Source: Oscillospiraceae bacterium
GTDB lineage: Bacteria; Bacillota; Clostridia; Oscillospirales; Ruminococcaceae
DNA: 64,000 nucleotides
Reading direction: 5' to 3'
NCBI GenBank assembly: GCA_900770195.1
Contig: CAAGJI010000065.1
Location: forward strand, 1-64,000
Shown: positions 34,276-42,191 of the stretch, one piece after another
How positions within the stretch are numbered: position 1 is the stretch's first letter
How the letters are laid out: the number at the start of each line of letters is the position of its first letter
Translations under genes and position numbers: made by a program
Notes under the pieces: generated by a model
Database searches by the model: none
What the model saw: the letters and a program-made list of their open reading frames with translations, nothing else
Told to the model about the DNA's origin: nothing

Positions 34276-35439
34276 ATTAAACTGTTTGGAAATAAAAATA
34301 AAAAAACAAATGATATTACTTCAATCAGCGTTCAGAACGGCAGTAAAAACAGTATTTTCAGTTTTCCTCAGGCTGAAAATATTCATGACGGCAGAATTTA
34401 CGGTTCTTTAAGACGTGCTTTGCCTGTGGTTGATGCGGCTGTTTCTAAAATAGTCAGGCTGACAGACGGTTTCAGCGTTTCAACAGATGATAAAAATATG
34501 CAGGACAGACTTCTTGATTTTGCTGAAAATGTTCCTGTTGGTATTTGCGGGCAATCTTTAAGAACGTTTGTTTCTTCATATCTCGACAGTCTTTTGACTT
34601 ATGGGAATGCTGTGGGTGAAATGATTATTGATAAAAACGGCTATTCTTTTGCAGGTCTTGCAAATGTTTCAATTGAAAATATTGAAGTAGAAATGGCTTC
34701 GGGTAATTCTCCTCTTGAAAAGAAAATTTTTGCTGTTGACGGCAGCAGAAAAAAAGAAATTATCCATCCGGAAAGAATTCTTTTTACTGCACTTAATCCT
34801 CCGTCAGGGAAAATTTACGGCGTTTCACTTTTGCAGGGGATTCCTTGCCTTGGAAGCATTCTGATGCGGATTTATGAGTGCATTGGGAAAAATTATGAAA
34901 GACTTGGAAATATACGATATTCGGTTACCTACAAGCCCTCTGATGACCCTTCTGACAAGGTTTATACAGGTGACAGAATAAAACAGATTGCAAAAGAATG
35001 GTCGGAAGGGATGAAGGCTTCTGCAAGGGGGGAAGTAAGAGATTTTATTTCTTCGGGAAACGTTGAAATTAAAGTTATCGGTGCGGACAGTCCTTTGCTT
35101 GATACGGAAATTCCTGTTCGTCAGCTTCTTGAACAGATTATTGCAAAACTTGGTATACCGCCTTTTCTTCTTGGTTTAAGCTGGTCTTCAACTGAAAGAA
35201 TGAGTCAGCAGCAATCGGATATTTTAACTTCTGAACTTGAATATTACAGAAGAATTTTAACACCTGTCATTAAAAAAATCTGCACCTGTTTTTTAAGAAT
35301 GAACGGAAGTCTTGGAAATGTTTTTGTCGAATGGGAAAATATTAATCTGCAAGATGAAGTTGAACTTGCAAATGCAAGACTTGTTAATGCACAGGCTGAA
35401 AAACTTGAAAACGAAAATTTTGAAAATAATAATTATTAA
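34276..35439 (+). CDS. Phage portal protein with ATT start or lost start codon
   Basis: A protein of up to 388 codons forming the portal ring at the capsid vertex. The typical C-terminal motif PPFLLGLSWSSTERMS is clear. The first ATG in frame is at 34420, but the frame upstream is open and portal-like (KLFGNKNKK, FSFPQAENIHDGRIYGSLRR). The only start in line with the GAGGGTGAT Shine-Dalgarno is ATT at 34276, 6 nt after terL. Either an ATT start is used or ATG has mutated to ATT. Ends with lysine/glutamate-rich helix. Adjacent to the capsid gene (17 nt). Confidence 0.8.
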   Translation: MKLFGNKNKKTNDITSISVQNGSKNSIFSFPQAENIHDGRIYGSLRRALPVVDAAVSKIVRLTDGFSVSTDDKNMQDRLLDFAENVPVGICGQSLRTFVSSYLDSLLTYGNAVGEMIIDKNGYSFAGLANVSIENIEVEMASGNSPLEKKIFAVDGSRKKEIIHPERILFTALNPPSGKIYGVSLLQGIPCLGSILMRIYECIGKNYERLGNIRYSVTYKPSDDPSDKVYTGDRIKQIAKEWSEGMKASARGEVRDFISSGNVEIKVIGADSPLLDTEIPVRQLLEQIIAKLGIPPFLLGLSWSSTERMSQQQSDILTSELEYYRRILTPVIKKICTCFLRMNGSLGNVFVEWENINLQDEVELANARLVNAQAEKLENENFENNNY

Positions 35440-35456
35440 AAAGGAGATATTTATTT

Positions 35457-36422
35457 ATGTTTGAAAATGTTAAACTTGAAAAAGGAATGTACAACCTTAG
35501 CGGAAAATCTTTTAGCGAATACCTTGAAGAAAATGACCCTGCTGAAAATTATACAGGAACACCTTATGAAGGTCTTGATGCTTTTGAAAGACAGCTTAAA
35601 AGATTCGATATAAGAATTGGCGGTGAATGCTGCGACAGAGTTGAAAAATTCTTTACTACTACTGAAAGTGCTGTTCTTTTCCCTGAATTTGTAAGAAGAA
35701 GCATTAAAAAAGGCTTTGAAGACTGCTGTCTTGATGATATGGTTGCAGCTAAAACATTATGCGAAAGCAATCATTATTCAGGTTGTGTTATGGCCGAAAA
35801 TACTTATGAGAAAGCAACAGAAGGCGAAGTTATGGCAGCAAGCATTATAAAAGAAAATTCTGCTGTTATTACTCTTAAAAAATATGGCAGACTCGTTAAT
35901 TCTTCATATGAAGCTGTAAGACAGCAGCGTCTTGACCTTTTTGCTGTTATGTTAAGAGGTATAGGAAAAAAACTTGCGGATACTCTTGTTGCTGATGCTG
36001 TTTCAATCCTGAAAACAAATACTACTCAGATTTCTTCAAAAACTACTGTTCTTGATTATTCTGATATAACAGCCCTTTATGGTGCAATGGGTGACTTTAA
36101 TATGAACACAATTATTGTTTCTCCTGCAAATGCCGCTAAAATTCTTGCTATGCAGCAGCTTATGGAATCTTCTTCAAGAGAACAGGGAAAAATTTATCTT
36201 CCTTTCGGTGCAAAAATGATTACAAGCAGCAAAATTGACGATTATTCAATATTAGGCTTTGACAGAGATTTTACTCTTGAATTTGTTGCAAGTACTGATG
36301 TTGTGCTTGAAACTGATAAACTTATCGACAGACAGCTTGATCAGATTGCTATTTCAATTTGTGCCGGTTTTAAAAAGATTTTCAATGAAGCTGTTAAAAT
36401 GCTTAGTATAAAAAGAAGCTGA
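35457..36422 (+). CDS. Phage major capsid protein, HK97-type
   Basis: A 321-residue protein with features of HK97-fold capsid proteins of Firmicutes siphophages: N-terminal GKSFSEYLEENDP, LDAFERQLKRFDIRIGG, then VEKFFTTTESAVLFPEFVRR and a C-terminal TDVVLETDKLIDRQLDQIAIS. It would form the icosahedral shell. ATG with AAAGGAG upstream. The frame is intact over the full length. A dispersed host repeat starts one base after its stop codon. Confidence 0.8.
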   Translation: MFENVKLEKGMYNLSGKSFSEYLEENDPAENYTGTPYEGLDAFERQLKRFDIRIGGECCDRVEKFFTTTESAVLFPEFVRRSIKKGFEDCCLDDMVAAKTLCESNHYSGCVMAENTYEKATEGEVMAASIIKENSAVITLKKYGRLVNSSYEAVRQQRLDLFAVMLRGIGKKLADTLVADAVSILKTNTTQISSKTTVLDYSDITALYGAMGDFNMNTIIVSPANAAKILAMQQLMESSSREQGKIYLPFGAKMITSSKIDDYSILGFDRDFTLEFVASTDVVLETDKLIDRQLDQIAISICAGFKKIFNEAVKMLSIKRS

Positions 36423-36423
36423 C

Positions 36424-36624
36424 AATTAGGAATGAGGAATTGAGGTGTCGCTATTCGGCGACGATTTAAAAACCTCTTCGTCACAGCTACGCTGTGACAC
36501 CTCTCCTTAAAAGCAGAGCTGTCAGCGAATGCTGTTCTTCCCTTGGGGAGATGTCACGAAGTGACAGAGGGGGATAAGTCGCCGACAGGCAACACCATAA
36601 TTCCTCACTACTCATTCCTAATTA
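36424..36624. repeat. Dispersed composite repeat inserted inside the prophage
   Basis: About 200 bp between the capsid and protease genes. It carries AATTAGGAATGAGGAATTGAGG words, a GTCGCT-ATTC-GGCGAC hairpin, CACAGCTACGCTGTG, TGTCACGAAGTGACA and closing TTCCTCACTACTCATTCCTAA words. Phage structural operons rarely hold such spacers, so it entered after the phage integrated or with the repeat's mobility. Confidence 0.75.
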
Positions 36625-36642
36625 ATAAAAAAGGAGAATAAT

Positions 36643-37443
36643 ATGGATAAACTTGAAAAGATAAATAGATTTACAAGACGACCGCTTTCGGAAGAGGAAA
36701 TATATACTTTTGATGTTATTTTGTGCGATAATAAAACTGACAGGGACGGAGAAAAATTTTCTGACAATGCTTTGAATCAGATGAAAGAGCTTTTTGTTGG
36801 AAAAACAGGCATTTTTGACCATAATCCGAAAGGTGAAAATCAGACCGCAAGAATTTTTGATACAGAAATTGTTTCAGATGAAACAGGTTATAAATGTCTT
36901 AAAGCTAATTGCTATATGGTGAGAACTTCTTCAAATTCCGACCTTATTCTTGAAATTGACGGCGGTATTAAAAAAGAGGTAAGCGTTTCGTGCAGCTGTT
37001 CAAAAAGAATTTGTTCGATATGCGGAAAAGACAGCTTTAAATCGCCTTGCAGACACAAAAACGGACAATTTTACGGCAATAAAAAATGCTGTTTTATTCT
37101 GGACAATGTCACAGATGCATATGAATGGAGTTTTGTTGCCGTTCCTGCACAGAAAAATGCAGGCGTAACAAAGAAATTTTCTGAAATAAAACCTTTTTCT
37201 GATAATGATGAAACGGATAATATGCTTGAAAAAAGTATTGAAAGTATTAAAAAAGACATCGTAAGACTTTGTTATCTTAATTATGATGATAATACTGTTA
37301 AAACTATGATTTCTCTTTCTGATAATATGAATATTGGACAGCTTATTGATATGAAAGAAGAACTTATGAAAAATTATAATAAATGCGGTGTTTCTCAGTT
37401 TGAACATTCAAAAAAAGATTCAAACGCTGACTATAAATTTTAA
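36643..37443 (+). CDS. Phage prohead protease-like protein
   Basis: A 266-residue protein. The N-terminal half has DRDGEKFSDNALNQMKELF, GIFDHNPKGENQTARIFDTE and IKKEVSVSCSC, the arrangement of His (in FDH) and Ser (in VSVSCS) found in phage HK97-type proheads' serine proteases. Cys clusters (CSCSKRICSICGKDS, CRHKNG) might bind zinc. It would mature the capsid. The gene lies after the capsid gene instead of before it, the less common order. ATG with AAGGAG upstream. Confidence 0.6.
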   Translation: MDKLEKINRFTRRPLSEEEIYTFDVILCDNKTDRDGEKFSDNALNQMKELFVGKTGIFDHNPKGENQTARIFDTEIVSDETGYKCLKANCYMVRTSSNSDLILEIDGGIKKEVSVSCSCSKRICSICGKDSFKSPCRHKNGQFYGNKKCCFILDNVTDAYEWSFVAVPAQKNAGVTKKFSEIKPFSDNDETDNMLEKSIESIKKDIVRLCYLNYDDNTVKTMISLSDNMNIGQLIDMKEELMKNYNKCGVSQFEHSKKDSNADYKF

Positions 37444-37455
37444 GGAGATTAAAAA

Positions 37456-37830
37456 ATGGATATGGAAAAAATTTTAAGCCTGTTTACTTTGTTTTCAGGT
37501 GAAACAGATACAGAAAAGTATTATGCACTTATTGAATCAGCGGTGCTTTATGTTGGCAGACAGCTGAAAAAATCTGAATATGAAACTGATTCGAGAGTTC
37601 CTTTTTATGTTGCATCTGTTGCAAATCTTGTTTATTCAAGGGCGGTTTCAATGAGATATAAATTATCTCAGACGTATGCAGGAAGCGTTACACAGGTTCC
37701 TTCTGAAACGAATGTTATTGTGTGCGGTATGGCTGAAAAGCTTTGTGAAGGCTACAGATCGCTTTGCAGCGATATTTTAAAAGATGATATGTTCTGGTTT
37801 GTTTTAAGCGGAGATGATGTTGAAAATTGA
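37456..37830 (+). CDS. Phage head-tail connector-like protein
   Basis: A 124-residue mainly helical protein, 12 nt after the protease gene. Size, helical content and position suggest the gp6-like head-tail connector family, but I see no firm motif. ATG with AAGGAG upstream. The stop codon overlaps the TTG start of the next gene. Confidence 0.45.
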   Translation: MDMEKILSLFTLFSGETDTEKYYALIESAVLYVGRQLKKSEYETDSRVPFYVASVANLVYSRAVSMRYKLSQTYAGSVTQVPSETNVIVCGMAEKLCEGYRSLCSDILKDDMFWFVLSGDDVEN

Positions 37831-38234
37831 TAAGTTTACTTACTGAAAAAATTATTGACATAATAAAAGGCACGGATAATCCTGAAGTTTATTCTGAATA
37901 TGATATGATACCTGTTGAAAACAAATCTGAAAAGTTTTATGCGGTTGTTTCTCCTGTTGATTTTGGTGGAAAAAATGTTAAAAACGTTTCATCGGGAAAA
38001 GCTTATGATTTTGAAATAAACTATAATATAATCTGTCTTGCAAAAAAAGATTTTAAAGCAATTGATTTTTATGACTATATTCAGGAAAAAATCCTTAAAA
38101 GAATTATATCTTCGGAAGATATGAAAATTCTTGAATTTAAAACGGGCAGTGCCGAATTTGATTATAAATTGCAGAAAATGAAAATTGTTTGCAGTTTGAA
38201 AATCGGAGGAATTTATTTGGTAGAAAATAAATGA
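37827..38234 (+). CDS. Phage protein, probable neck or tail-completion protein
   Basis: A 135-residue protein with a mixed alpha/beta pattern (NVSSGKAYDFEINYNIICLA). It starts at a TTG overlapping the previous stop (4 bp), typical of phage structural operons. Position suggests a minor head or tail-completion function. No motif recognised. Confidence 0.45.
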   Translation: MISLLTEKIIDIIKGTDNPEVYSEYDMIPVENKSEKFYAVVSPVDFGGKNVKNVSSGKAYDFEINYNIICLAKKDFKAIDFYDYIQEKILKRIISSEDMKILEFKTGSAEFDYKLQKMKIVCSLKIGGIYLVENK

Positions 38235-38250
38235 AAAAAGGTGAAATTTT

Positions 38251-38649
38251 TTGGAAAATGAAATACTTAACAATTTAAAATATAAAAAAGTTTTAATCGG
38301 CGATATTTGTTTGTATCTTTGTAAAATGAATTTTTCTGTTATGAATGAATATTCGGAAATTCCGTCAGTTTCAGGCGGAATATGCGTTACAAATAATGCT
38401 GTTAAATCGACTAAAATTACACTTGATGCGAAAATAATTATTGATGGTGACTTTGAAAATATTGTTTTGTCACTTGAAAATTCAGTAAGAAATAAAACAA
38501 AATATGATATTTCAATTGGAAATCTGATTTTTTCAGACTCTCTTATTGTTCTTTTTAAATTTTCTGATTCAATTGAAAACGGATTTGCTTCAGTAACTTT
38601 ATCTTTTATAACAAATAAAAAAATAAAAAAGGCAGGTGAAAGCGGGTGA
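38251..38649 (+). CDS. Phage hypothetical protein, probable tail-associated
   Basis: A 132-residue beta-rich protein with a TTG start at 38251 (AAAAGGTG upstream). It overlaps the following GTG-started gene by 4 bp, so the three connector/tail genes are translationally coupled. Function unknown. Confidence 0.45.
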   Translation: MENEILNNLKYKKVLIGDICLYLCKMNFSVMNEYSEIPSVSGGICVTNNAVKSTKITLDAKIIIDGDFENIVLSLENSVRNKTKYDISIGNLIFSDSLIVLFKFSDSIENGFASVTLSFITNKKIKKAGESG

Positions 38650-39541
38650 GTGATACAGTTAAAATTGTTCTTGCAGATGAAAATAAAACAGAATATGTTT
38701 TCAGCAGGATTATATCTTTTAAATTTACTAAAAATATTTTTGTTCCATATACTTCATTTAATGCTGTTTTTTGCTGTGATGAGATTTTTTTGAAAAGCGT
38801 TTCGTATGTTAAACTTTTAATAAATGATAATGAAATTCATATGGGTTTTATTGATACTTTAAAATCTTATGAAAAAAACGGCTGTTTTTTTATTTCTCTT
38901 GTTTCAAAAAGCTTTACAGCAGTTATGCTTCAAAATTATCTTGCGGCAGGGCTTTATCCGGATATATCTTTTAATTCACTTATGGAAAATTATATATCTA
39001 TGCCCTATGTTACACACGAAAATAATTCGGAAAAATCGGGATATATTTATGTTTCGGAAAATAAATCTTTCTGGGACAGCGTTTGCAGTTTTGGTTATAA
39101 ATCAAAGAAAAATATTCCATATATATCAGGCACAAATAAAGTAAATATTTCAATTCCAAAAAATCCTGAAATTATTGTTTTAAAAACTGAAAATATAACT
39201 GAAAAAGGCAGAACATCTGACTACAGAGCGATTTTAAGCGATATTTATATGCAGGACGCAGCAGGAGAATATGGAAAGTATCATCTTCACAGCGATAAAG
39301 CGGATACTTTAAACATTTCAAGAAGAATGAATATTTCTCTTGACAGACAGTTTTTGTATTCTCCTGATTCAGCACTTGTTTACAGAATGCAGCAGTATTT
39401 TCAGAAAAAAAATTATTTTATGTAAAATCAGCAGGATTTGCAAAAGCTGAATTATATGATGTTTTGCAAGATGGAAATTCAATTAAAGCAATTGAAATAA
39501 TTGGCGATAAAAAGGGAATTTTTACTTTGCTTTATAATTAA
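38646..39541 (+). pseudogene. Phage late-control/baseplate-hub-like protein, frameshifted at an A8 run
   Basis: Residues 1-259 read as a beta-rich tail or hub protein (HMGFIDTLKSYEKNG, LVSKSFTAVMLQNYLAAGLY). The frame ends at 39423-39425, just after a run of eight A (39405-39412). A -1 shift at that run opens a 40-codon extension ending at 39541: FYVKSAGFAKAELYDVLQDG then an IGDKKG turn and a natural end. The extension fits the C-terminal beta-strand style of the family. It is a frameshift mutation, or less likely programmed slippage at A-AAA-AAT. GTG start at 38646. Confidence 0.6.
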
Positions 39542-39548
39542 ATAAAAT

Positions 39549-39578
39549 AAAAAATGCCGCATTAAGCGGCATTTTTTA
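39549..39578. terminator. Bidirectional terminator between phage block and spoVAC-like gene
   Basis: AAAATGCCGC (39551-39560) and GCGGCATTTT (39566-39575) with A/T runs on both sides. It ends both the plus-strand phage operon and the minus-strand SpoVAC-like gene. Confidence 0.85.
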
Positions 39579-40017
39579 TGATATAATAAATTATTCCGTA
39601 AATAACAGAAGATGCTGAACCATATAAAATAACAGGTCCTGCTATTTTGAATATCTGACAGCCTACACCCAAAATGAAACCTTCTGTTTTTGATTCAATT
39701 GCACAGGCTGAAATTCCATTTGCAAAACCTGTTACAGGTACAAGTGTTCCTGCACCTGCATATTTTGCAATTTTTTCATAAATTCCAAGTCCTGTAAGCA
39801 AGGCACTTAAAAATATTAAAAAAATTGAAGTCCATGCAGAAGCTGTTTCAGGTTCAAATGAAAAATATTCAAGAATTTCTTTGAACCACTCGCCTATGAG
39901 GCATATAAATCCGCCAATTAAAAAAGCACAGGGAATTGTTTTGTATGTTTTTGTGGGCGGATTTGTTTTTTTTACCATAGAATTGTATTCATTTTTGCTT
40001 AAATTCAATATAATCAC
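39562..40017 (-). CDS. SpoVAC-like membrane protein
   Basis: A 151-residue protein with four to five hydrophobic segments. The block AGAGTLVPVTGFANGIS, followed by AIESKTEGFILGVGCQIFKIAGPVI, is the signature of the SpoVAC/SpoVAE family, whose Bacillus members form the spore dipicolinic acid channel. The spoVA partner genes (D, E) are not adjacent. GTG start at 40017 next to GGGTGA; an in-frame TTG at 40008 is also well spaced. It points to a spore-forming ancestry or ability. Confidence 0.75.
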   Translation of the reverse strand: MIILNLSKNEYNSMVKKTNPPTKTYKTIPCAFLIGGFICLIGEWFKEILEYFSFEPETASAWTSIFLIFLSALLTGLGIYEKIAKYAGAGTLVPVTGFANGISACAIESKTEGFILGVGCQIFKIAGPVILYGSASSVIYGIIYYIIKNAA

Positions 40018-40090
40018 CCTGAATTAGTATGCTTATGATAATCTGAATTATTCTAAAATAAAAAAAATTGTGAAAAATTCCAAAAAACAC

Positions 40091-40119
40091 TTTACAAATC
40101 AAAAAAAATATGTTAAAAT
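40091..40119 (+). promoter_or_regulatory. Promoter of the aldose-epimerase-like gene
   Basis: TTTACA (40091-40096), 17 nt, TAAAAT (40114-40119). Confidence 0.65.
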
Positions 40120-40156
40120 GATAACAAAGCAAAATTTTTTGAAAGGACTGTAAAAA

Positions 40157-41167
40157 ATGAACAAAGCAAACCTTATGATATTCAACAAGATTAACTGTAT
40201 CAAACTTAAAACCAAAAGATATGAAGCACTTATTGCTTATGAAATAGGTTCTAATGTGATACGTCTTGCAGACAAGGAAAACGGAATTGAATTTTTCCGT
40301 TTCAGAGATGACGAAACAGCAGAAACAGTTATAAATTCTCCTGAAGTATGGGGACTTCCTACTCTTTATCTTCCAAACAGATTCGCAGACGGAGTTCTTA
40401 AAACATCAGATGCAGTTTATCATCTGCCTCTAAATGAAAAAGCTCCTTATAATAACCATATCCACGGTTTTATTCATAAGAGAGTTCACGAAATAGTTGA
40501 ATACAAAGCGGACGAAGAAAAGGCAGTTGCAAAAACAAGATATGTTTACGGAAAAAATGATCCGTTTTATGAATATCTTCCTATAGATTTTGTTGCTGAA
40601 TATACCTTTACTCTTTCAGATGAAAAAGGTCTTGAGTATAACGTTAAATTCACAAACAAATCAGATAAGCAGATGCCGATTTCTCTTGCAACGCATACAA
40701 CAATAAATTCTCCTTTTGTTATAGGTTCAAAAGAGGGAAACAGCAGGATTCAGGTTCCTATCGGCAAAAAATGCATTCTTAATGAAAGATGTCTGCCAAC
40801 AGGCGAACTCAGAACTCCTGACAAATACGACAGACTTTATCTCGGCGGCAGTCAGTGTCCTGTTCTGCATAATATCGATAACGATATGTATCAGGCAGAA
40901 GACCTTATGCTTAATAAAGAAAGATTTCACGGCGTTCTTATAACAGACGAGGAAAGCGGAAAGAAAATAGGCTATGAAGTTTCGGATAACTATAAATTCT
41001 GGATAATCTGGAACGACAAAGGCTTTAATAAATATTTTTGTCCTGAACCAATGACGGCAATGATAGATGCACCAAATCTTGATATGCCGGCAGAAGTAAC
41101 GGGTTACAGTGAAATAGCTCCTGAAGAAAGCTATACTGTTTCACAGCGTTTCTTCTCTATCTTGTAA
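40157..41167 (+). CDS. Aldose 1-epimerase family protein (galactose mutarotase-like)
   Basis: A 336-residue cytoplasmic beta-sandwich enzyme. Residues around the middle (NNHIHGFIHKRVHEIV and LATHTTINSPF) supply the catalytic and substrate His, and a late FCPEPMTAMIDAPN gives the usual Glu. Family members interconvert alpha and beta anomers of hexoses or epimerise related sugars. ATG with GAAAGGAC upstream. Monocistronic between a promoter and a perfect terminator. The exact sugar is not predictable. Confidence 0.8.
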   Translation: MNKANLMIFNKINCIKLKTKRYEALIAYEIGSNVIRLADKENGIEFFRFRDDETAETVINSPEVWGLPTLYLPNRFADGVLKTSDAVYHLPLNEKAPYNNHIHGFIHKRVHEIVEYKADEEKAVAKTRYVYGKNDPFYEYLPIDFVAEYTFTLSDEKGLEYNVKFTNKSDKQMPISLATHTTINSPFVIGSKEGNSRIQVPIGKKCILNERCLPTGELRTPDKYDRLYLGGSQCPVLHNIDNDMYQAEDLMLNKERFHGVLITDEESGKKIGYEVSDNYKFWIIWNDKGFNKYFCPEPMTAMIDAPNLDMPAEVTGYSEIAPEESYTVSQRFFSIL

Positions 41168-41186
41168 TTTTGGTTTTGAAGCAGAG

Positions 41187-41226
41187 GAGCAGCAATGACT
41201 GATCATCATTGCTGCTCTTCATTTTT
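41187..41226 (+). terminator. Intrinsic terminator of the epimerase gene
   Basis: A 12-bp perfect stem GAGCAGCAATGA (41187-41198) / TCATTGCTGCTC (41207-41218), then a T-rich tail. Confidence 0.9.
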
Positions 41227-41229
41227 AAT

Positions 41230-41483
41230 TAGAATTAGAAATTAGAAATTGTGGTGTCAGCTATCGCTGACGTATTAAAAAAAAACCTCAGTCAAGCCTT
41301 CGGCTTGACAGCTCCCCTTTCAGGGGAGCCATAACAACAACTTTGCAAATCTAATTAAAAGACTCTCCTTTTAAGGAGAGGTGGCACAGCGTAGCTGTGA
41401 CGGAAAGGTTTTAGATAAGTCGCTGTAAGGCGACACTTTAATTCCTCATTCCTCACTCCTAATTCCTCATTTTTGACACGCCG
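41230..41483. repeat. Dispersed composite repeat overlapping the 3' end of deoD
   Basis: AATTAGAAATTAGAAATTG words, then a GTCAGC-TATC-GCTGAC hairpin, CAAGCCTTCGGCTTGAC, CCTCTCC-type palindrome, CACAGCGTAGCTGTG, a GTCGCTGTAAGGCGAC hairpin, and ATTCCTCA words. It ends in GACACGCCG, which lies inside the last codons of deoD. Confidence 0.7.
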
Positions 41484-42177
41484 TTTCAAGTGCAATAAGC
41501 ATCATATCTTTGAAAGATGTTTGTCTTTCTTCGGCGGTTGTTGATGTTCCTTTGAAAATATGGTCTGAAACAGTTGCAATGCAAAGAGCGGATTTATTAA
41601 GTCTTGCAGCATTCATATAGAGTGCGGCAGCTTCCATTTCAACTCCAAGAACTCCCATTTTAAGCCAGTTTTTCGAGGCTTCTTTGTCGTCATTATAAAA
41701 TTTATCTGATGATAAAATATTTCCAACGTGATATTTTATTCCCATTTTTTCAGCGGTTTCTGCTGCTTTTCTCAAAAGGTCAAAAGATGCGACAGGTGCA
41801 AAAGTTCCGTTTAAATTATATTGTCCTGCATAGGCTGAATCTGTACACGCACCTTCTGCAAGTATAACATCACGAAGTTCAACATTTTCAGCCATTCCGC
41901 CGATTGTCCCGACTCTTATTATTGAATCAACATCATATTCCGAAAACAATTCGTATGAATAAATTCCTATTGACGGCATACCCATTCCGCTTCCCTGAAC
42001 GGATATTTTTTTGCCCTTGTAATATCCTGTATAGCCCAGCATATTTCTTACTGTGTTATAACATACAGCATTTTCAAGGAAAGTTTCAGCGATATATTTT
42101 GCTCTTAACGGATCGCCCGGCATAAGAACAACTTTTGCAATATCTCCTTTTCTTGCGTTGTTGTGAGGTGTAGGCAT
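41467..42177 (-). CDS. deoD: Purine-nucleoside phosphorylase, DeoD type
   Basis: A 236-residue hexameric phosphorylase. The N-terminal PGDPLRAKYIAETF binds phosphate, central VEMEAAALYMNA binds ribose, and CIATVSDHIFKG holds the catalytic Asp. It cleaves purine (deoxy)ribonucleosides with phosphate for salvage. ATG follows AAGGAGG. It lies 14 nt after the flippase gene on the same strand. Its last six residues (ETACQK) are encoded where the dispersed repeat's terminal sequence begins. Confidence 0.93.
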   Translation of the reverse strand: MPTPHNNARKGDIAKVVLMPGDPLRAKYIAETFLENAVCYNTVRNMLGYTGYYKGKKISVQGSGMGMPSIGIYSYELFSEYDVDSIIRVGTIGGMAENVELRDVILAEGACTDSAYAGQYNLNGTFAPVASFDLLRKAAETAEKMGIKYHVGNILSSDKFYNDDKEASKNWLKMGVLGVEMEAAALYMNAARLNKSALCIATVSDHIFKGTSTTAEERQTSFKDMMLIALETACQK

Positions 42178-42191
42178 AATTTTTTCCTCCT

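Larger units (their letters stand above)
32640..39541 (+). mobile_element. Prophage remnant, head-morphogenesis block
   Basis: Nine consecutive plus-strand genes read as small terminase, large terminase, portal, major capsid, protease, three connector-type proteins and a tail/baseplate protein. There is no integrase, repressor, replication, tape-measure, tail-fibre or lysis gene. At least three genes are damaged (terL nonsense, portal start, tail-protein frameshift), and a host repeat element lies inside it. No att site was recognised. It sits between host genes near the origin. Confidence 0.8.
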
